Shown in pieces: positions 25,801-35,093 of a stretch of DNA of 64,000 nt. Position 1 is the first letter of the stretch; each line of letters starts with the position of its first letter. Under the pieces are notes generated by a model. That model searched no databases, was not told the DNA's origin, and saw nothing but the letters and a program-made list of their open reading frames with translations. Source of the stretch: Apteryx mantelli. Its lineage: Eukaryota; Chordata; Aves; Apterygiformes; Apterygidae. Location: the NCBI RefSeq assembly GCF_036417845.1, contig NC_089979.1, forward strand, positions 45,454,775 through 45,518,774. The letters are read 5' to 3'. Position numbers and translations under genes: made by a program.

Positions 25801-28119
25801 TCGGATACTCTGTACCCTCACAGCTGCCCTTTACTCTCTTCTACATTGAGCAGTAAGAAGAGTAGCCCCAGTGTAGCGCAACTGGGAGACACCACAGCTC
25901 ACAGGAAAAGCAGAAGGGATGTCCTGATCCTACTGCTAGTGTCCTTCCTCTCCAGCAAGGAGAGGAGCTGATCCACTGAGCACAGCCAGTTTGACACTTA
26001 GAGATGCTCTTGGGCCTCACTGGTGAATCCCAGCTTCAGTGGGAAATCTTGAACTGTAGAATACTAGAGACGAAAGTACAGTACCTATCCCTAAATCCAC
26101 TCTTAAAAAAGTTGCATATTCTGGTTGCATATCTTCAAAAAAGAAAACAGTGAACTTGTCCATGATCTGAACTGAGCCACCTAACCTCTGTGATGCAATA
26201 ACCACAGTCACGCTGTGCGCTGGTCTGGCTTTCATTGAAACCCTATCCCTCACAGTCCATCCCAGCTGACTCCTACTGAATGCTGCCTCTTCAAAGAAGA
26301 ACGTATACCATTTTTCCTGACTACCAAATTCCTTTTTCCTTATAGATTATTTGTGAATATAAACCCCTGTCCTAGAATCAAGACTGAAAGTTTTCCCCTG
26401 TATAGGCTGAATTCCAAAATCCAGTTTGTAGGACTGGGATTTAATACTAAAAAAGGAAAAAAAATAGTTTACAGAAAATGCAATAACTTAACAACTCCTT
26501 CCAGTATAGCATTACACCTCTTGATTCCAGTACAAAAAAGGAACTGTAATATTTGTTTCCAAATAACTTAAATTGGATATGTTACCTCTAAAATGTACTT
26601 CAAAAGACACAAATATCAATCCTCTAAATTTAAATCAATGTAACAGATTTCATCACTTTTAAAACTCTGTTTGTCCAGCCACATGTGGAGATAACAGATG
26701 AAAACTGCACAGGAAAAAGTCAAGTCACTTCTATTTCTTTATTTTTAGTTTCTCTGTAATGCACAGATTGAGATTTTTTTTAAATAAAGAAATTGCAGAA
26801 TAAGGGCAAATAATTCTAAAAGAGATGTTGCACAGTCAGCAGGGCCCTCCACCCATGGCAGAATCACTACAAAGAAACCTGTTTAGATACATCTAAAGTA
26901 GTCCTCTGGAACCCCGTAGAGTGGTATCATAAAAAATGCCAAGAGCTTTGGACAACTGAGAAGTGAAAGAATTTTTCTTAAAGTTAAGCAGCTTCAAAAG
27001 AAGCAGAACTGATTGCGCTCCACATGTCTAGTGCTTCTGATGGAAGGAAGCTTGTATTACTGGGAATGCTGCGCCCTTTCAGTAAAATTCCCCAAAACTC
27101 CTAAGTCGTATCTGGAAAGCCCCAACAAGTTGTCTGACAAAAAGCCAGGAACAGTAAGCATTCCAGTATTTCCAAATCTAAAAAAGCCCCTCTTAAAAAA
27201 AAAAAAGTGACTTTTTTGCACACAGTCTGGAAGTGGCACTCCTGGCGTGCCCGCGCCTGTGCCGGCGAAGGACCGCAAGCTGTTGCCAGATGGACCCTGC
27301 CGGCTCCGGCTGCAGCAACGTACCTGGGAGATCATTTGCCCCCCTGCAGGGACCCGCATCTCCGAAGGCGACACGCTCTGCCCCTGTGCCCCGGGCGCGC
27401 CCGGCGCCGCTCGCAGCCCATGCAAGCCTGGACGGGGTTTTCCTCCTTTTGTTTTTTAAAGGTTTTTTTTTCTCCCCCTCCTTCCCTGACTCCGCACACG
27501 GATGCGGAGAGGCGCGCCGGGGCTCCGCGGGGTCGCTCCTGCTGGCACCGCGGCGAGGAGAGAGGCGCCGGCAGCGGCCGGCAGCGAGAGGCGCCCCCGA
27601 CCTGCGCGCACCTGCTCCGGGCGCGCCCGCGGGGCGGACCGCGGCCGCGGAGCGGCGGGCGGCAGGTGCCGCGGAGCGGCGCGGAGCTCTGCCTCCCCCG
27701 GCTCCCCCGCCCCGCTCCCTCCGCCACTCCCGGCCCCGTTTTCCCGGCAGCGGCCGGGATGGGAACTGGGCGCTTTTAGTTTCATTCTAGGGGGAAAGAC
27801 AAAAAAAAAGCAAAACTGGGAATTTCCCCGGCCGTCGCTGCGGGGATAAAAGGGCACCGGCAAGCGCCGCGCCACTGCTGGAGCCGGGGCGACGCGGCCG
27901 GGAGCGCGGAGCGAGCGGAGCCGGTGAGGACCCAGCGTGGAGGGGGGCGCGGGGCGGCGCAGCGCAGCGCAGCGCGGGGCGGTGCGGTGCGGTGCGGTGC
28001 AGCGCGGGCGGCGAAGCCCAGCCCGGGCGCAGGTGGAGCGGGGCACCCTGCGCGGCGCTGCCCGCCGCCGCCCGCGGCGCAGCGCGGTGCGGTGCGGCGC
28101 GCTCCTTACCATGGAACAT
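18666..28119 (-). CDS. IL7: Interleukin-7 precursor, complement(join(18666..18818, 20319..20471, 21273..21359, 24708..24850, 28110..28119))
   Basis: IL-7 is the secreted four-helix cytokine that signals through IL-7R alpha and the common gamma chain to support lymphocyte development and survival. Five exons join without a frame break into 181 codons plus TGA (human precursor 177). Residues 1-25 form a signal peptide (MFHAFFRSIFWVLPLFLVLP, then PVNSS). Similarity to human as remembered: MFHxxFRxIF at the start, a GTxxxLxC segment in exon 4, and CELK...SLRSCWNKF at the end against CFLK...EIKTCWNKI. Sequons in the mature part are at N31, N53, N77 and N164; a further NSS at 23 lies by the cleavage site. 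Mature cysteines number twelve. Opposite orientation to ZC2HC1A agrees with known synteny. Confidence 0.94.
18819..20318 (-). other. IL7: IL7 intron 4
   Basis: 1.5-kb phase-0 intron, minus-strand GTGAGT to TTTTTCAG. No repeat or further exon recognised. The human-specific exon coding VKGRKP...KSLEENK has no evident counterpart. Confidence 0.88.
20319..20471 (-). CDS. IL7: IL7 exon 4
   Basis: Acceptor TTTCTTTGCAG, donor AAG|GTGAGT, phase 0 at both ends, 51 codons. It encodes helix C and the following loop: EIESLQSMACNMLKFFNKQK, then ISKDFRWKAAIVSCGTLQVL and QCKCERNRKEK. CGTLQVLQC aligns with the human GTTILLNC segment. Cysteines at precursor positions 90, 114 and 124 appear to be additional to the human set. 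Confidence 0.92.
20472..21272 (-). other. IL7: IL7 intron 3
   Basis: 801-base phase-0 intron, minus-strand GTAAAA to CTTTGCAG. AT-rich, nothing else seen. Confidence 0.9.
21273..21359 (-). CDS. IL7: IL7 exon 3
   Basis: Acceptor TCTATTACAG, donor CAG|GTAAAA, phase 0, 29 codons: VNMSAEYRDRCCKNKKHENA then KVFFCNDTQ. It continues helix A into the A-B loop. The spacing C63 to C76 (13 residues) equals that between the corresponding human cysteines; C62 is extra. Two sequons (NMS, NDT). Confidence 0.9.
21360..24707 (-). other. IL7: IL7 intron 2
   Basis: 3.35-kb phase-0 intron, minus-strand GTAGGT to ATTACAG. It contains the AC/GT palindromic microsatellite at 22.8 kb. Flanking it, 22740-22810 and 22957-23045 are GC-richer than the rest and may be an unrecognised old repeat. 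Confidence 0.88.
22827..22936. repeat. (AC)15-(GT)6 palindrome with AT-rich ATATAT tail
   Basis: (AC)15 at 22827-22856 is followed directly by GT repeats (22857-22869), forming a perfect 26-base palindrome centred on CACGTG. A GATATATATG-type imperfect repeat runs on to about 22936. Lies in IL7 intron 2. Confidence 0.95.
24708..24850 (-). CDS. IL7: IL7 exon 2
   Basis: 143 bases. The acceptor is chosen as TTGTAAACCAG|CC at 24851 because only this AG keeps frame with exon 1 and gives MFHA + FFRSIFWVLPLFLVLP; the nearer-looking AG after TTTTTT breaks the frame. Donor CTG|GTAGGT. It encodes most of the signal peptide and the start of helix A (SSCAMGNRTTEIRVKYENIL, then SPDINEL). It corresponds to the human exon carrying LPPLILVLLPVASSDCDIEG. 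Confidence 0.92.
25031..25082. repeat. Two-copy 27-base tandem duplication
   Basis: The 27-base unit beginning CTAGGTGTCTAAACTCCC (25031-25057) is repeated without mismatch at 25058-25082. Perfect identity points to a recent duplication. Confidence 0.95.
27818..27829 (+). promoter_or_regulatory. NF-kappaB-type site
   Basis: GGGAATTTCCCC contains a full GGGRNWYYCC match (27818-27827). It sits 17 bases upstream of a TATA-like box on the plus strand and inside IL7 intron 1, about 290 bases downstream of the IL7 start codon. It could serve either strand. Confidence 0.5.
27845..27924 (+). promoter_or_regulatory. Candidate antisense promoter and first exon
   Basis: GATAAAAG (27845-27852) is TATA-like. 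An initiator-like CCACTGC with A at 27874 lies about 27 bases downstream, and CCG|GTGAGG at 27924 is a good splice donor. Together with the kappaB site upstream they make the ordered parts of a compact inducible promoter reading plus, opposite to IL7 and across its first exon. No downstream exon can be assigned; no coding capacity is claimed. Confidence 0.35.
28110..28119 (-). CDS. IL7: IL7 exon 1, coding part
   Basis: ATG TTC CAT G|GTAAGG on the minus strand: only ten coding bases before a strong donor. The start context is GGACCATGT (A at -3). MFH is the same start as human IL-7, and joining to 24850 restores the frame. The short coding part explains why no open frame marks this exon. Confidence 0.9.
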
Positions 28120-28168
28120 GGTCCGCGGGGGAGGTTGCAGGGAGCTGCGCCGGCGGCTCCGCGGTCAT
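28120..28168 (-). other. uORF with exact Kozak context, overlapping the IL7 start
   Basis: ATG at 28168-28166 is preceded by GCCGCCACC, the full Kozak consensus upstream half. The frame (+1 relative to IL7) runs over the IL7 ATG, through the exon 1-2 junction, and stops at TAG 24843-24841, giving 22 codons in spliced mRNA. Such an overlapping uORF would be expected to reduce initiation at the IL7 start. The feature interval covers only the leader part. Confidence 0.5.
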
Positions 28169-28191
28169 GGTGGCGGCGCGGTCTCGCCCAT
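28165..28191 (-). other. uORF in IL7 leader, 8 codons
   Basis: ATG at 28191 encodes MGETAPPP and ends at a TGA whose first bases overlap the next upstream ATG (ATGA, 28168-28165). Present in the mRNA only if transcription starts upstream of 28191. Confidence 0.5.
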
Positions 28192-28271
28192 GGTGCCTGG
28201 AGCATGCGGAGCGCCGCGCAGGGGGCGAGGGAGCCGCGGAGGCCGGGCCGGGCGGCGGAGCCGCGCTGTGC

Positions 28272-28358
28272 TCAGCGGCTGCCCGCCGGCCGCATGCCGG
28301 GGGGGGGCGCGGCGCTGTCAGACCCGAATCTGGCTCTGCAGGGCTTTGCTTTTCCCAT
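28272..28358 (-). other. Distal uORF in IL7 leader, 28 codons
   Basis: ATG at 28358 to TGA at 28274-28272, fully upstream of the IL7 start, with an in-frame internal ATG at 28295. Whether it is transcribed depends on the start site, since the ISRE is only about 25 bases further upstream. Confidence 0.3.
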
Positions 28359-28379
28359 GGGGCTTCCGCCGGCGGGAGG

Positions 28380-28393
28380 TACTTTCACTTTCT
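28380..28393 (-). promoter_or_regulatory. IL7: ISRE / IRF element of the IL7 promoter
   Basis: TTTCACTTTC on plus (28383-28392) reads AGAAAGTGAAAGTA on the IL7 strand, a full GAAANNGAAA interferon-stimulated response element about 265 bases upstream of the IL7 ATG. Mammalian IL7 promoters are known to be induced by interferon-gamma through IRF1/IRF2 at such an element, so position and motif both support function. Confidence 0.65.
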
Positions 28394-28773
28394 GCTCCGC
28401 CGCAGCCGCGGTGCTCCCCGCCGCGGCGCCGGGCTGCGCGGCCTCAGCGCGCCGGGGCGGGCGCGGGCGGCTGGGCGGCCGCCAGCGGAGGGCACATGCC
28501 TCGGCCGCCGCCGGGAGGTCGGCGAGCGCCCCGCGCCCGCGGAGAGCGCCCGGCGGCGGCGGCGGGCGGGCGGCGGCGGCGGGCGGGCGGCGGCGGGCGC
28601 CGTCGGGGCTCCGCGCGGGCGGCCCGGAGCGGCTGTGGCGGGGCCGTGCCGCGCCGGCGGGGGTTACATAGGGCCCCGGCTACACGCCCAGTGCCGTGCG
28701 CGGCCGGGGAGGGAAGGATGGACCTTGGCAGTGCGCGTGGAAAGAGCCGCTCATCCGCAGGGAGGAAATCCTT

Positions 28774-28776
<3 letters not shown>

Positions 28777-28820
<44 letters not shown>
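28777..28820. repeat. (AC)22 microsatellite
   Basis: Uninterrupted 22 AC units at the upstream edge of the IL7 CpG island, about 0.66 kb from the start codon. Probably length-polymorphic. Confidence 0.97.
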
Positions 28821-28823
<3 letters not shown>

Positions 28824-31800
28824 CACTCTGCTCTGGAGTCTCTCCTTTGGAAGAAAAAAGAGGCTCGGTCTCCGAGGTACTCCCCAGTTTCCTGTCGCCA
28901 GCTCAGTTGTCCTTACATGGGTCGTTTTCCTCCATGGGAGGCGGAACTGCGAGGACGGCTTTATCCCAGAGCGTGGGATACCCGGGCTGCCTGGCAGCAG
29001 GTCAAAAGTGCTGGGTGGATGAAGACTGTCGTCGGACCCTTTTTTTCTTTTTTTTTCTTTTACAACTATCCCATCTTAAAAAAGCTGGAAGGATTAAGAA
29101 ACTACGGTGTATGCCTCAGGCAGGTGTTGTAGTGTAATGTGAAGAAGCTCAAGTTTTAAAAGACACAGCTTTAGCTAGATTTTGTTTCTAGTGAGTTTTT
29201 TTTTTCTAGTTAGATTTTTTCTACTTAAATTTAGAATGCAAAAATTGGTGCCTCACTGCATGTGAAAAGACTTAGAACAATAAATAAACAAATAAATAGG
29301 GTATGAAATATCTTCATAGCATCCGCTTCCCATCTCCTTTTCCCCCCCAAATCCCATACTTTTTCAGTTTTGAGATCTACATCAGTTTTACTACTCTTCA
29401 TCAGCACAGAAAGCTGCTTCTTTCCATACCATCCCCTTCTGACAAGGGTGCTTTTCTAAGCGGGGGTAGGGAGGCAGTACTGGGGCGTGAGTCTCAAGTA
29501 GCGAGTACATGGACTTGGCTAGGTTGTGGACCGTTCAGGATGGCATCCTTTCATTCTTTCCTCTTCATTCATGTACAAACGCCTCCAAAGTGCTTAACCC
29601 TTTTTACTTTCTGGGAACTCGCCCCTGGACTGCAGTCTGCTTTGGCTTGCGCATACTTTCCTCATTAGTTTTTCTTTGGAAAAAGCGATAGTCAACTCTT
29701 GCGTAAAAGTATTCTAACAAGATTCAAGAGAGAGGATATTTTCCACCCGTTCAGCTTCAAGCGAATTGGGTTTAGTGATAAAAAAACTAAAGATCACTAA
29801 AGTCCTGTTTGAGCAAGGGACACTGGTCAATCTCAACAGATCTCCATTCAAAGGGCAAGCAGTCCTTGTCTTGCTGGTTCCCTTAATGTGTGTGTCAGTC
29901 TACGTTTGATAAGTAGCTCAGATATTGAATGTGGACAAGGATTTTGCCTCACTAATAGCAAGATCTAGTTCTTCAATGCTTCTTGTCATTCTTTTTCATT
30001 TGTTAAGTCTTCTCTCCCTCCTCCTGCAAATATTGTCTGAAAACACCCCTCCATGCACATTTGAAGCTGCTGGTGTGCTCAGGTCACAGTGAATGCTGAG
30101 GAATCTGCTTTCTTTGGGGGAATAGTACTTGTAGGTGTAACGCATGCAAATTTATGACTAGCTATTTTTGTGATCTGGCACTTTCAACACTAAGGATTTG
30201 AAAAATCTGCACTATTAAGCTCCAACCTTTCAAAAAGGTATCCAGAAGATCAACTTTCCTTCTATGCAAGTAGATTCTAATTTCTTATGGTAATACTATT
30301 GTGCTCACAAAATGAAGTATTTTATGCAGATACTGGTAAATTGTCAGTGTGTAAAATTTACAGGCACACTTCTTTAGCTGGTTATGATAACTTTTTGACT
30401 AAAATGCCAGAAAGACTCATAATTATTTCAATTTTAAGAAAATCTCCATGTAAATCATGGAAGCAGATGGCTTAGGAGCTTGAAGTAGTAACGGGCAATT
30501 GATCATGACTCTGAAAGATGATGCCTGAGTGTAACAGGAGTTTTGCTCTCATCTTTGGTAGTGGCAAAGTCCTGTCCTGCTGTTTGTTAAGAAAATGAAG
30601 AGCTTGGGTGTTGAAACCGTTTCATGTATATGGAAACATGTATATGAAACTTTTCCTTTAGTCAAAATGACAAACAGATGGTGTGATCTGTACTTTGTCC
30701 CTATTCATATATTTAGATCCAAATCAATCCACAACAACTCTATTAGGTGATCTAACCCTGGATTGTGGCACACGCTTATTATATAGTCTTATGATATAGA
30801 TGTTATTTGATGAATTTATGTGTGGCGAATGATAAATACTCAAGCTTTGACTGTAGCTTTTATGTACTTTTTTATATTTTGAATCATCATATACATTTTG
30901 TTTCAGGATATATAATGATAATATATAATAATGATTTTTTCTGAAAAGGAGATTATTTACAAAAAGATTAAACAAGTCTTCAGAAGAGTTTGTTCAGCAA
31001 ACATAATTGCGTATTTTTTTTAAGAATGAGTGGACACCAACCAGTTGAAATATTGAAAGAAGGAATTAAAGATTGATTATATGTACATTATCTTAATAGC
31101 CCATTTTAATCAAGAACTCATGAAAGGAGTCTTGAAGGATTTGTATAAATTGATATTGGTTTGTCCATTTTTAGAAATGCATTTGATGCATAAAAACCTC
31201 ATCCAACTGTAAACAGGGTTACAAAACCCTCCTTCTGGATAGAAGTAAGCTATGGCTTAACAGTTAAAAACTTCAGCGATAGAGTAAAACTGAAATATTT
31301 CTGTAGAATTTCTCAGCCATCAGATGTTTCACTTCTCTTTAATACCCTGAAAATTTATAGAGCTGTCTGTTTTAATTTGAGATATATTAGCTCTACTATA
31401 TAAATAATTTCACTGAGTAAAAATTTGAGTAAGTGACTTTCAGAAAGATGTAATTGCTGCTGGACCTTTTTCCAAATGTATATAGTTTTCTCTTTCACCC
31501 TACTTTCGAAAATAGTTTTTAAAACAGTAAAAGAAGGTACTGCAAATTGCATAGCTAACAACTGAAAGGCATCAGTGATTTTATCTGTTCATGGATGATC
31601 ATATTCCATGATTCTGTTCAGTACATTTTCTGAGGATAGGTCTAGTTCCTCAGAACAAAATAGTTTAAATTTAAAGTAGACCTGTCTCTTGACCTGGTAA
31701 CATTTACATCTTGGAAAAGCAGTTATTTTGTCAATATATGTTAAAATCTATTGGAATATCAGTATTTCTGAGTACCTACTTGAATCACAAAGCGCTTGCT

Positions 31801-32056
31801 TCCATGTTAAGATTCAGTCTTCAGAAGATTAAGTACTTCTGGGAATGCTGCTGTCTTTTTGCAGCTGTTGCTTGTCAGCTTGAGATGATCTTTTCTCATG
31901 ACTTTAGATTTGACATTATCCTGTTTGCAGACTTATGCTACCATTAGTGAATAATTATATCATTAGATAATATTCCTTATATAGATAGAAAGTTTTGATT
32001 TTTATTCTAGAGTAAAATATGAGTGGTGCATTGGCGCAAACTGATGGAACTCCAGA

Positions 32057-32101
32057 AATTGTGGCCATAAGAGTTGTTGCCATAAGAATTGTGGCCATAA
32101 G
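32057..32101. repeat. Three-copy 15-base tandem repeat
   Basis: AATTGTGGCCATAAG, AGTTGTTGCCATAAG and AATTGTGGCCATAAG follow each other directly; copies 1 and 3 are identical, copy 2 differs at two bases. Confidence 0.93.
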
Positions 32102-32125
32102 AACATTAAATTATTAATGTTCTTA
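32098..32125. repeat. Perfect 12-base inverted repeat, 4-base loop
   Basis: TAAGAACATTAA, loop ATTA, TTAATGTTCTTA. The left arm overlaps the last base triplet of the tandem repeat just upstream. Confidence 0.93.
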
Positions 32126-33999
32126 TTTTTAAGAGTAAATGTGTCTGGTACTTAAATTGTTCTCTTCCATCTATGGGCAGCAGGGAGGAGAGGAAGAGAC
32201 ATATATCTTCCTCTCCTCACCCCAGAGAAAGGATCCCAGCTTAAGGGGGATTCAGAGTTAAATTTACGGTGCACCAAATGCATGGATGCTCAGGTTTGGG
32301 CAGATCTAGTCTTCCATAGTATTCAAGCAAGAACAAGGAACCCAGTTTTGTTGTAGCACCAAAACATGTATTTTGTTGACTTTTTCCTCACAGATCATTT
32401 GTCCTGTCTTCGGAGCGTTTGCTAACAAAACAAATGAACTAATAGGCTTTTTTTTTAATGCAGGATTATGTCAACTCTTACATTCAATCAAATGTAACAT
32501 AACTGTATATCTCTTTTTGATAAGAATTCAGAAGCAGCTTTCCCAGCAAAAATTGGGAAAGAAAAGAAAATTTTCCTGGAAAGCTATTAAGATAGGAATC
32601 AAGGAAGCACATGGAAAGCTCACAGGATATTTCTTTTTATCATGCTGTTGAAAACCTTATATCTTCAATAGAAAGCAGCAGTTACTGTATCTTCCTGTCC
32701 TTGAGAAGCCAATAAAGATTCTAAGAATCAAGAGCAACGTGCCAAATAGTGGGATTTTAATAATCAAGGACCGGGAAGGGGGAATTTCCTAAACTCACTG
32801 TTACTAAATGGTGAGAAGAACATGTGGCTGAAGGCAGTTGTAGCAGGAATTAGGCTCCTAACTCGTGGCTGCCAAGGGGCACTTCCATCTTCTTACATTC
32901 CCAGTCGTAAATTGATTGTGGAGCCTGCATCTAAATCAGACTTTTACTGTCCCTGTTTGACATTGTCAGGAGGGTTGGTACCCCTCTAGGTGTCTGTCCT
33001 GTTAGCACACCCACGCAAGAGGCAAGAAATGGCTTCAAATCCCATGGCTCTCTGCCTGCAAGGATTTGAATCTACACCTTCAAACTCCTGCCAGATCCTC
33101 AGCCCCAGGAATATTCTGGGCTCTCACTGTCCTCCTGTGAAAACTTTTTTACTTCCTGTTGAATTGCTAAAATATTTATTATTTGATTGCAGGTAGGAAG
33201 AGAGATGCTGGTTCAGCTCACCAAGAGGTGAACCAGCTTCAGAACCGTTATACGCGTGAATATTGATTTTTAAATAAAGAGGAGCAGCCCCAGAACACTT
33301 TCTGCTACTGCTCCCAGTCTGCTCTGTTGCGTAAAGGATTTCATCCTAGTGCAGTGATTGCTAGGATATTAAGGATGATGTCCTTTTTCCAGCAGGATTG
33401 TGGGGAGGCCAGTTGGGTTAGGCATTTTCCCAGGCACCAGGGCTGGGATGTGCCGGAGAGATGTGGGTGAGTGTATCTGAGACACAAGAACCATTTCAGG
33501 ACTCAGTTTATTGGCTTTCTGGGTGTGCCCAGAAACAAGTCCTTGCCTTTGCCTGTCGGTCACAAGTAGTTGTCTCAGTTGGCCACGTCAAACTGCTTAT
33601 AGTGAAAAGCTTTTGCAGAGTTGTCCTGTTAATTGTGTGAAAATATTCAAGCAGGATGTTGTCTGTTTAGGTGCCTTGAATGAGACTGTCAGATGTGGTA
33701 GAAAACAGTATTTCAACCGGGACAGATTGTGAAGATCCTGCTTCTATTTTAGTGAGCAATGGAAGAAAGAAGGGTTTGGGGGAGTTGTTTTGGTAATGCA
33801 TTTTCACTTGCTTTTTCTGCTTAATAAAGTATGGTTTTAGGGTTTTTTTGGTTTTTTTTTTAATAGAATATGATTGCAGCTGGGGGTATTGGGAATTCAT
33901 TTGTTTGGTGTTTTTTTTAGTTTTAACAATTCTTTATCCAAAATTATAACAACTGTTCTTAGTATTTGTACCAGCTTGTGTCTTTTGTGGTGGTTCTTT

Positions 34000-34135
34000 T
34001 TTCTTTTTTTCTCTCTCTCTTTTCGCTTTTCTCTTTTGTTTTCCACTTTCTATTTTGTTTTCTCTTTTCTTTCTCCTCCTCTCTCCTCTCTCTTCTCTCC
34101 TCTCTCCTCTTTTCCCTTTTCTCTTTTCTTCATTG
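34000..34135. repeat. Long polypyrimidine (CT-rich) tract
   Basis: About 135 bases almost wholly C and T on the plus strand, with TCTCTTTTC-type units. Open frames rich in Phe, Ser and Leu here are artefacts of composition. Could adopt triplex (H-DNA) structure. Confidence 0.9.
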
Positions 34136-34292
34136 CTTATTACTTACCTTCTGAAAATGTGGTTGGTGAGTAATAACTGTGACAAAATGACCCTGAAATA
34201 TTACTCTCTTTTTTTTTTAAGGGTAACTTCTGAGAGGATTGGCTTTTGAGACCTGCATTTTTCTAGGCATGCGGTTGTATCTGTCTTTGTTA

Positions 34293-34440
34293 GGCCCTGA
34301 TCCTGCAAACAGTTGGACCCTTGACCTTGCTCACAATGAGTGAAATCCCAGCCTCCACTTCAGACTTGCTCCTGTTTTTGAATGGAGGCATAAGACCACC
34401 CTGAGAAGTGTCAGCAACTTCAGTGGAACCACTGCCAGGG
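34293..34440 (+). repeat. Possible old MITE-like element
   Basis: Begins GGCCCTGATCCTGCAAAC and carries ACTTCAGTGGAACC internally, the two marks I associate with an old terminal-inverted-repeat family in reptile and bird genomes. The right end is not clearly seen. Confidence 0.45.
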
Positions 34441-35093
34441 GCATAAAAATTAAATATCTGAACTTTTGTAGAACCAGAACCTTCCACTTGCAATAAGTTC
34501 CAGGTCTTAAATCTTGCAAATATGTTGCATGACATGAATGGTTATTTTCTCTTTGCTTTCACATTTTCTGTAAGTATACATGATCATATCGTATTGGATG
34601 TATATTAATAAATGTATGTGTTCCATTAAGAACTTTCTGATGAAGAGTTTATGTGTGTTACTAAACTCACTGAAAGACACATTTTTAAAAAATTTTTCCA
34701 GCCAGAAGTTTTTTTTTCTTTTTTGGGGGTAAAATCCCTTCTCTGAATAAATGCTTAATTTAGATTAGGATAGTCTGTTTTTCATACATAACAGAAAGCT
34801 GACTATTTTCTCTAAATGTCAGAATAAACTTAAATGTGATGAGTTCTGTGAACTTCAAGGCTTTTTCTTTTGCCAGCTGTACCTTTCCAGTCATAACAAC
34901 TGTTAATTGACTTGCTGTTTAAGCCAATCGTGCCTTTAAAAATTTTTGTGAAGCGTGCTCTTTAATAGCATAAAGCTGCATTTATTTTATGGTAGTAAAC
35001 TACCTTGAAAAGGAAATCTGTTCTTAAGGTTTTGGCAGATCAATACAAAATATATTTGAAACAGAGATCAGTTATTGTCAGCATGGACTTTGT

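Larger units (their letters stand above)
24851..28109 (-). other. IL7: IL7 intron 1
   Basis: 3.26-kb phase-1 intron. Its 5' kilobase is the GC-rich CpG island, the rest AT-rich. It contains a 27-base tandem duplication at 25031-25082 and the plus-strand kappaB/TATA-like elements described separately. Open frames at 25.4-26.3 kb are unsupported. Confidence 0.88.
28120..28205 (-). other. Second overlapping uORF in IL7 leader
   Basis: ATG at 28205 opens a frame that passes the IL7 start out of frame and, after splicing, stops at TGA 24796-24794 in exon 2 (50 codons). Start context is weaker (G at -3, C at +4). The interval covers only the leader part. Confidence 0.4.
27230..28740. promoter_or_regulatory. 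IL7: CpG island at the IL7 5' end
   Basis: Abrupt change to GC- and CpG-dense sequence, containing IL7 exon 1, its leader and promoter. It holds pentamer repeats (GCAGC and GGTGC, about 27955-28000 and 28078-28095), a G9 run near 28299-28307, and CGG/GCGGG repeats at about 28551-28605. Large overlapping open frames on both strands here are explained by base composition (few TA-containing stops). No TATA box is seen on the minus strand, as is usual for island promoters. Confidence 0.88.
28821..33999. other. Intergenic, upstream of IL7
   Basis: No coding gene recognised. AT-rich, short open frames only. It includes the 15-base triplicate and hairpin at 32.06-32.13 kb and an imperfect hairpin at 33207-33237 (GCTGGTT...CACC aaga GGTG AACCAGC). 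The first few hundred bases could include distal IL7 leader or promoter. Confidence 0.7.

Noticed and set aside
27332..28205. Large minus-strand open frames of 131-249 codons in IL7 intron 1 and exon 1
   Set aside because: They require reading through the strong exon 1 donor GTAAGG at 28109 and are low-complexity products of base composition. Their ATGs at 28205 and 28119 are explained as a uORF and the IL7 start.
27924..29137. Large plus-strand open frames (up to 381 codons) over the CpG island
   Set aside because: They overlap each other in all frames, run through repeats including (AC)22, and give Arg/Ala/Gly-rich translations expected from GC-rich DNA.
33000..33080. tRNA B-box-like words (GGCTTCAAATCCC and reversed GGATTTGAATC)
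   Set aside because: No A box at the right spacing and no cloverleaf; neither a tRNA nor a tRNA-derived SINE can be supported.
33966..34249. Phe/Ser/Leu-rich open frames of 62-99 codons
   Set aside because: They are translations of the polypyrimidine tract and look like membrane proteins only because of composition.
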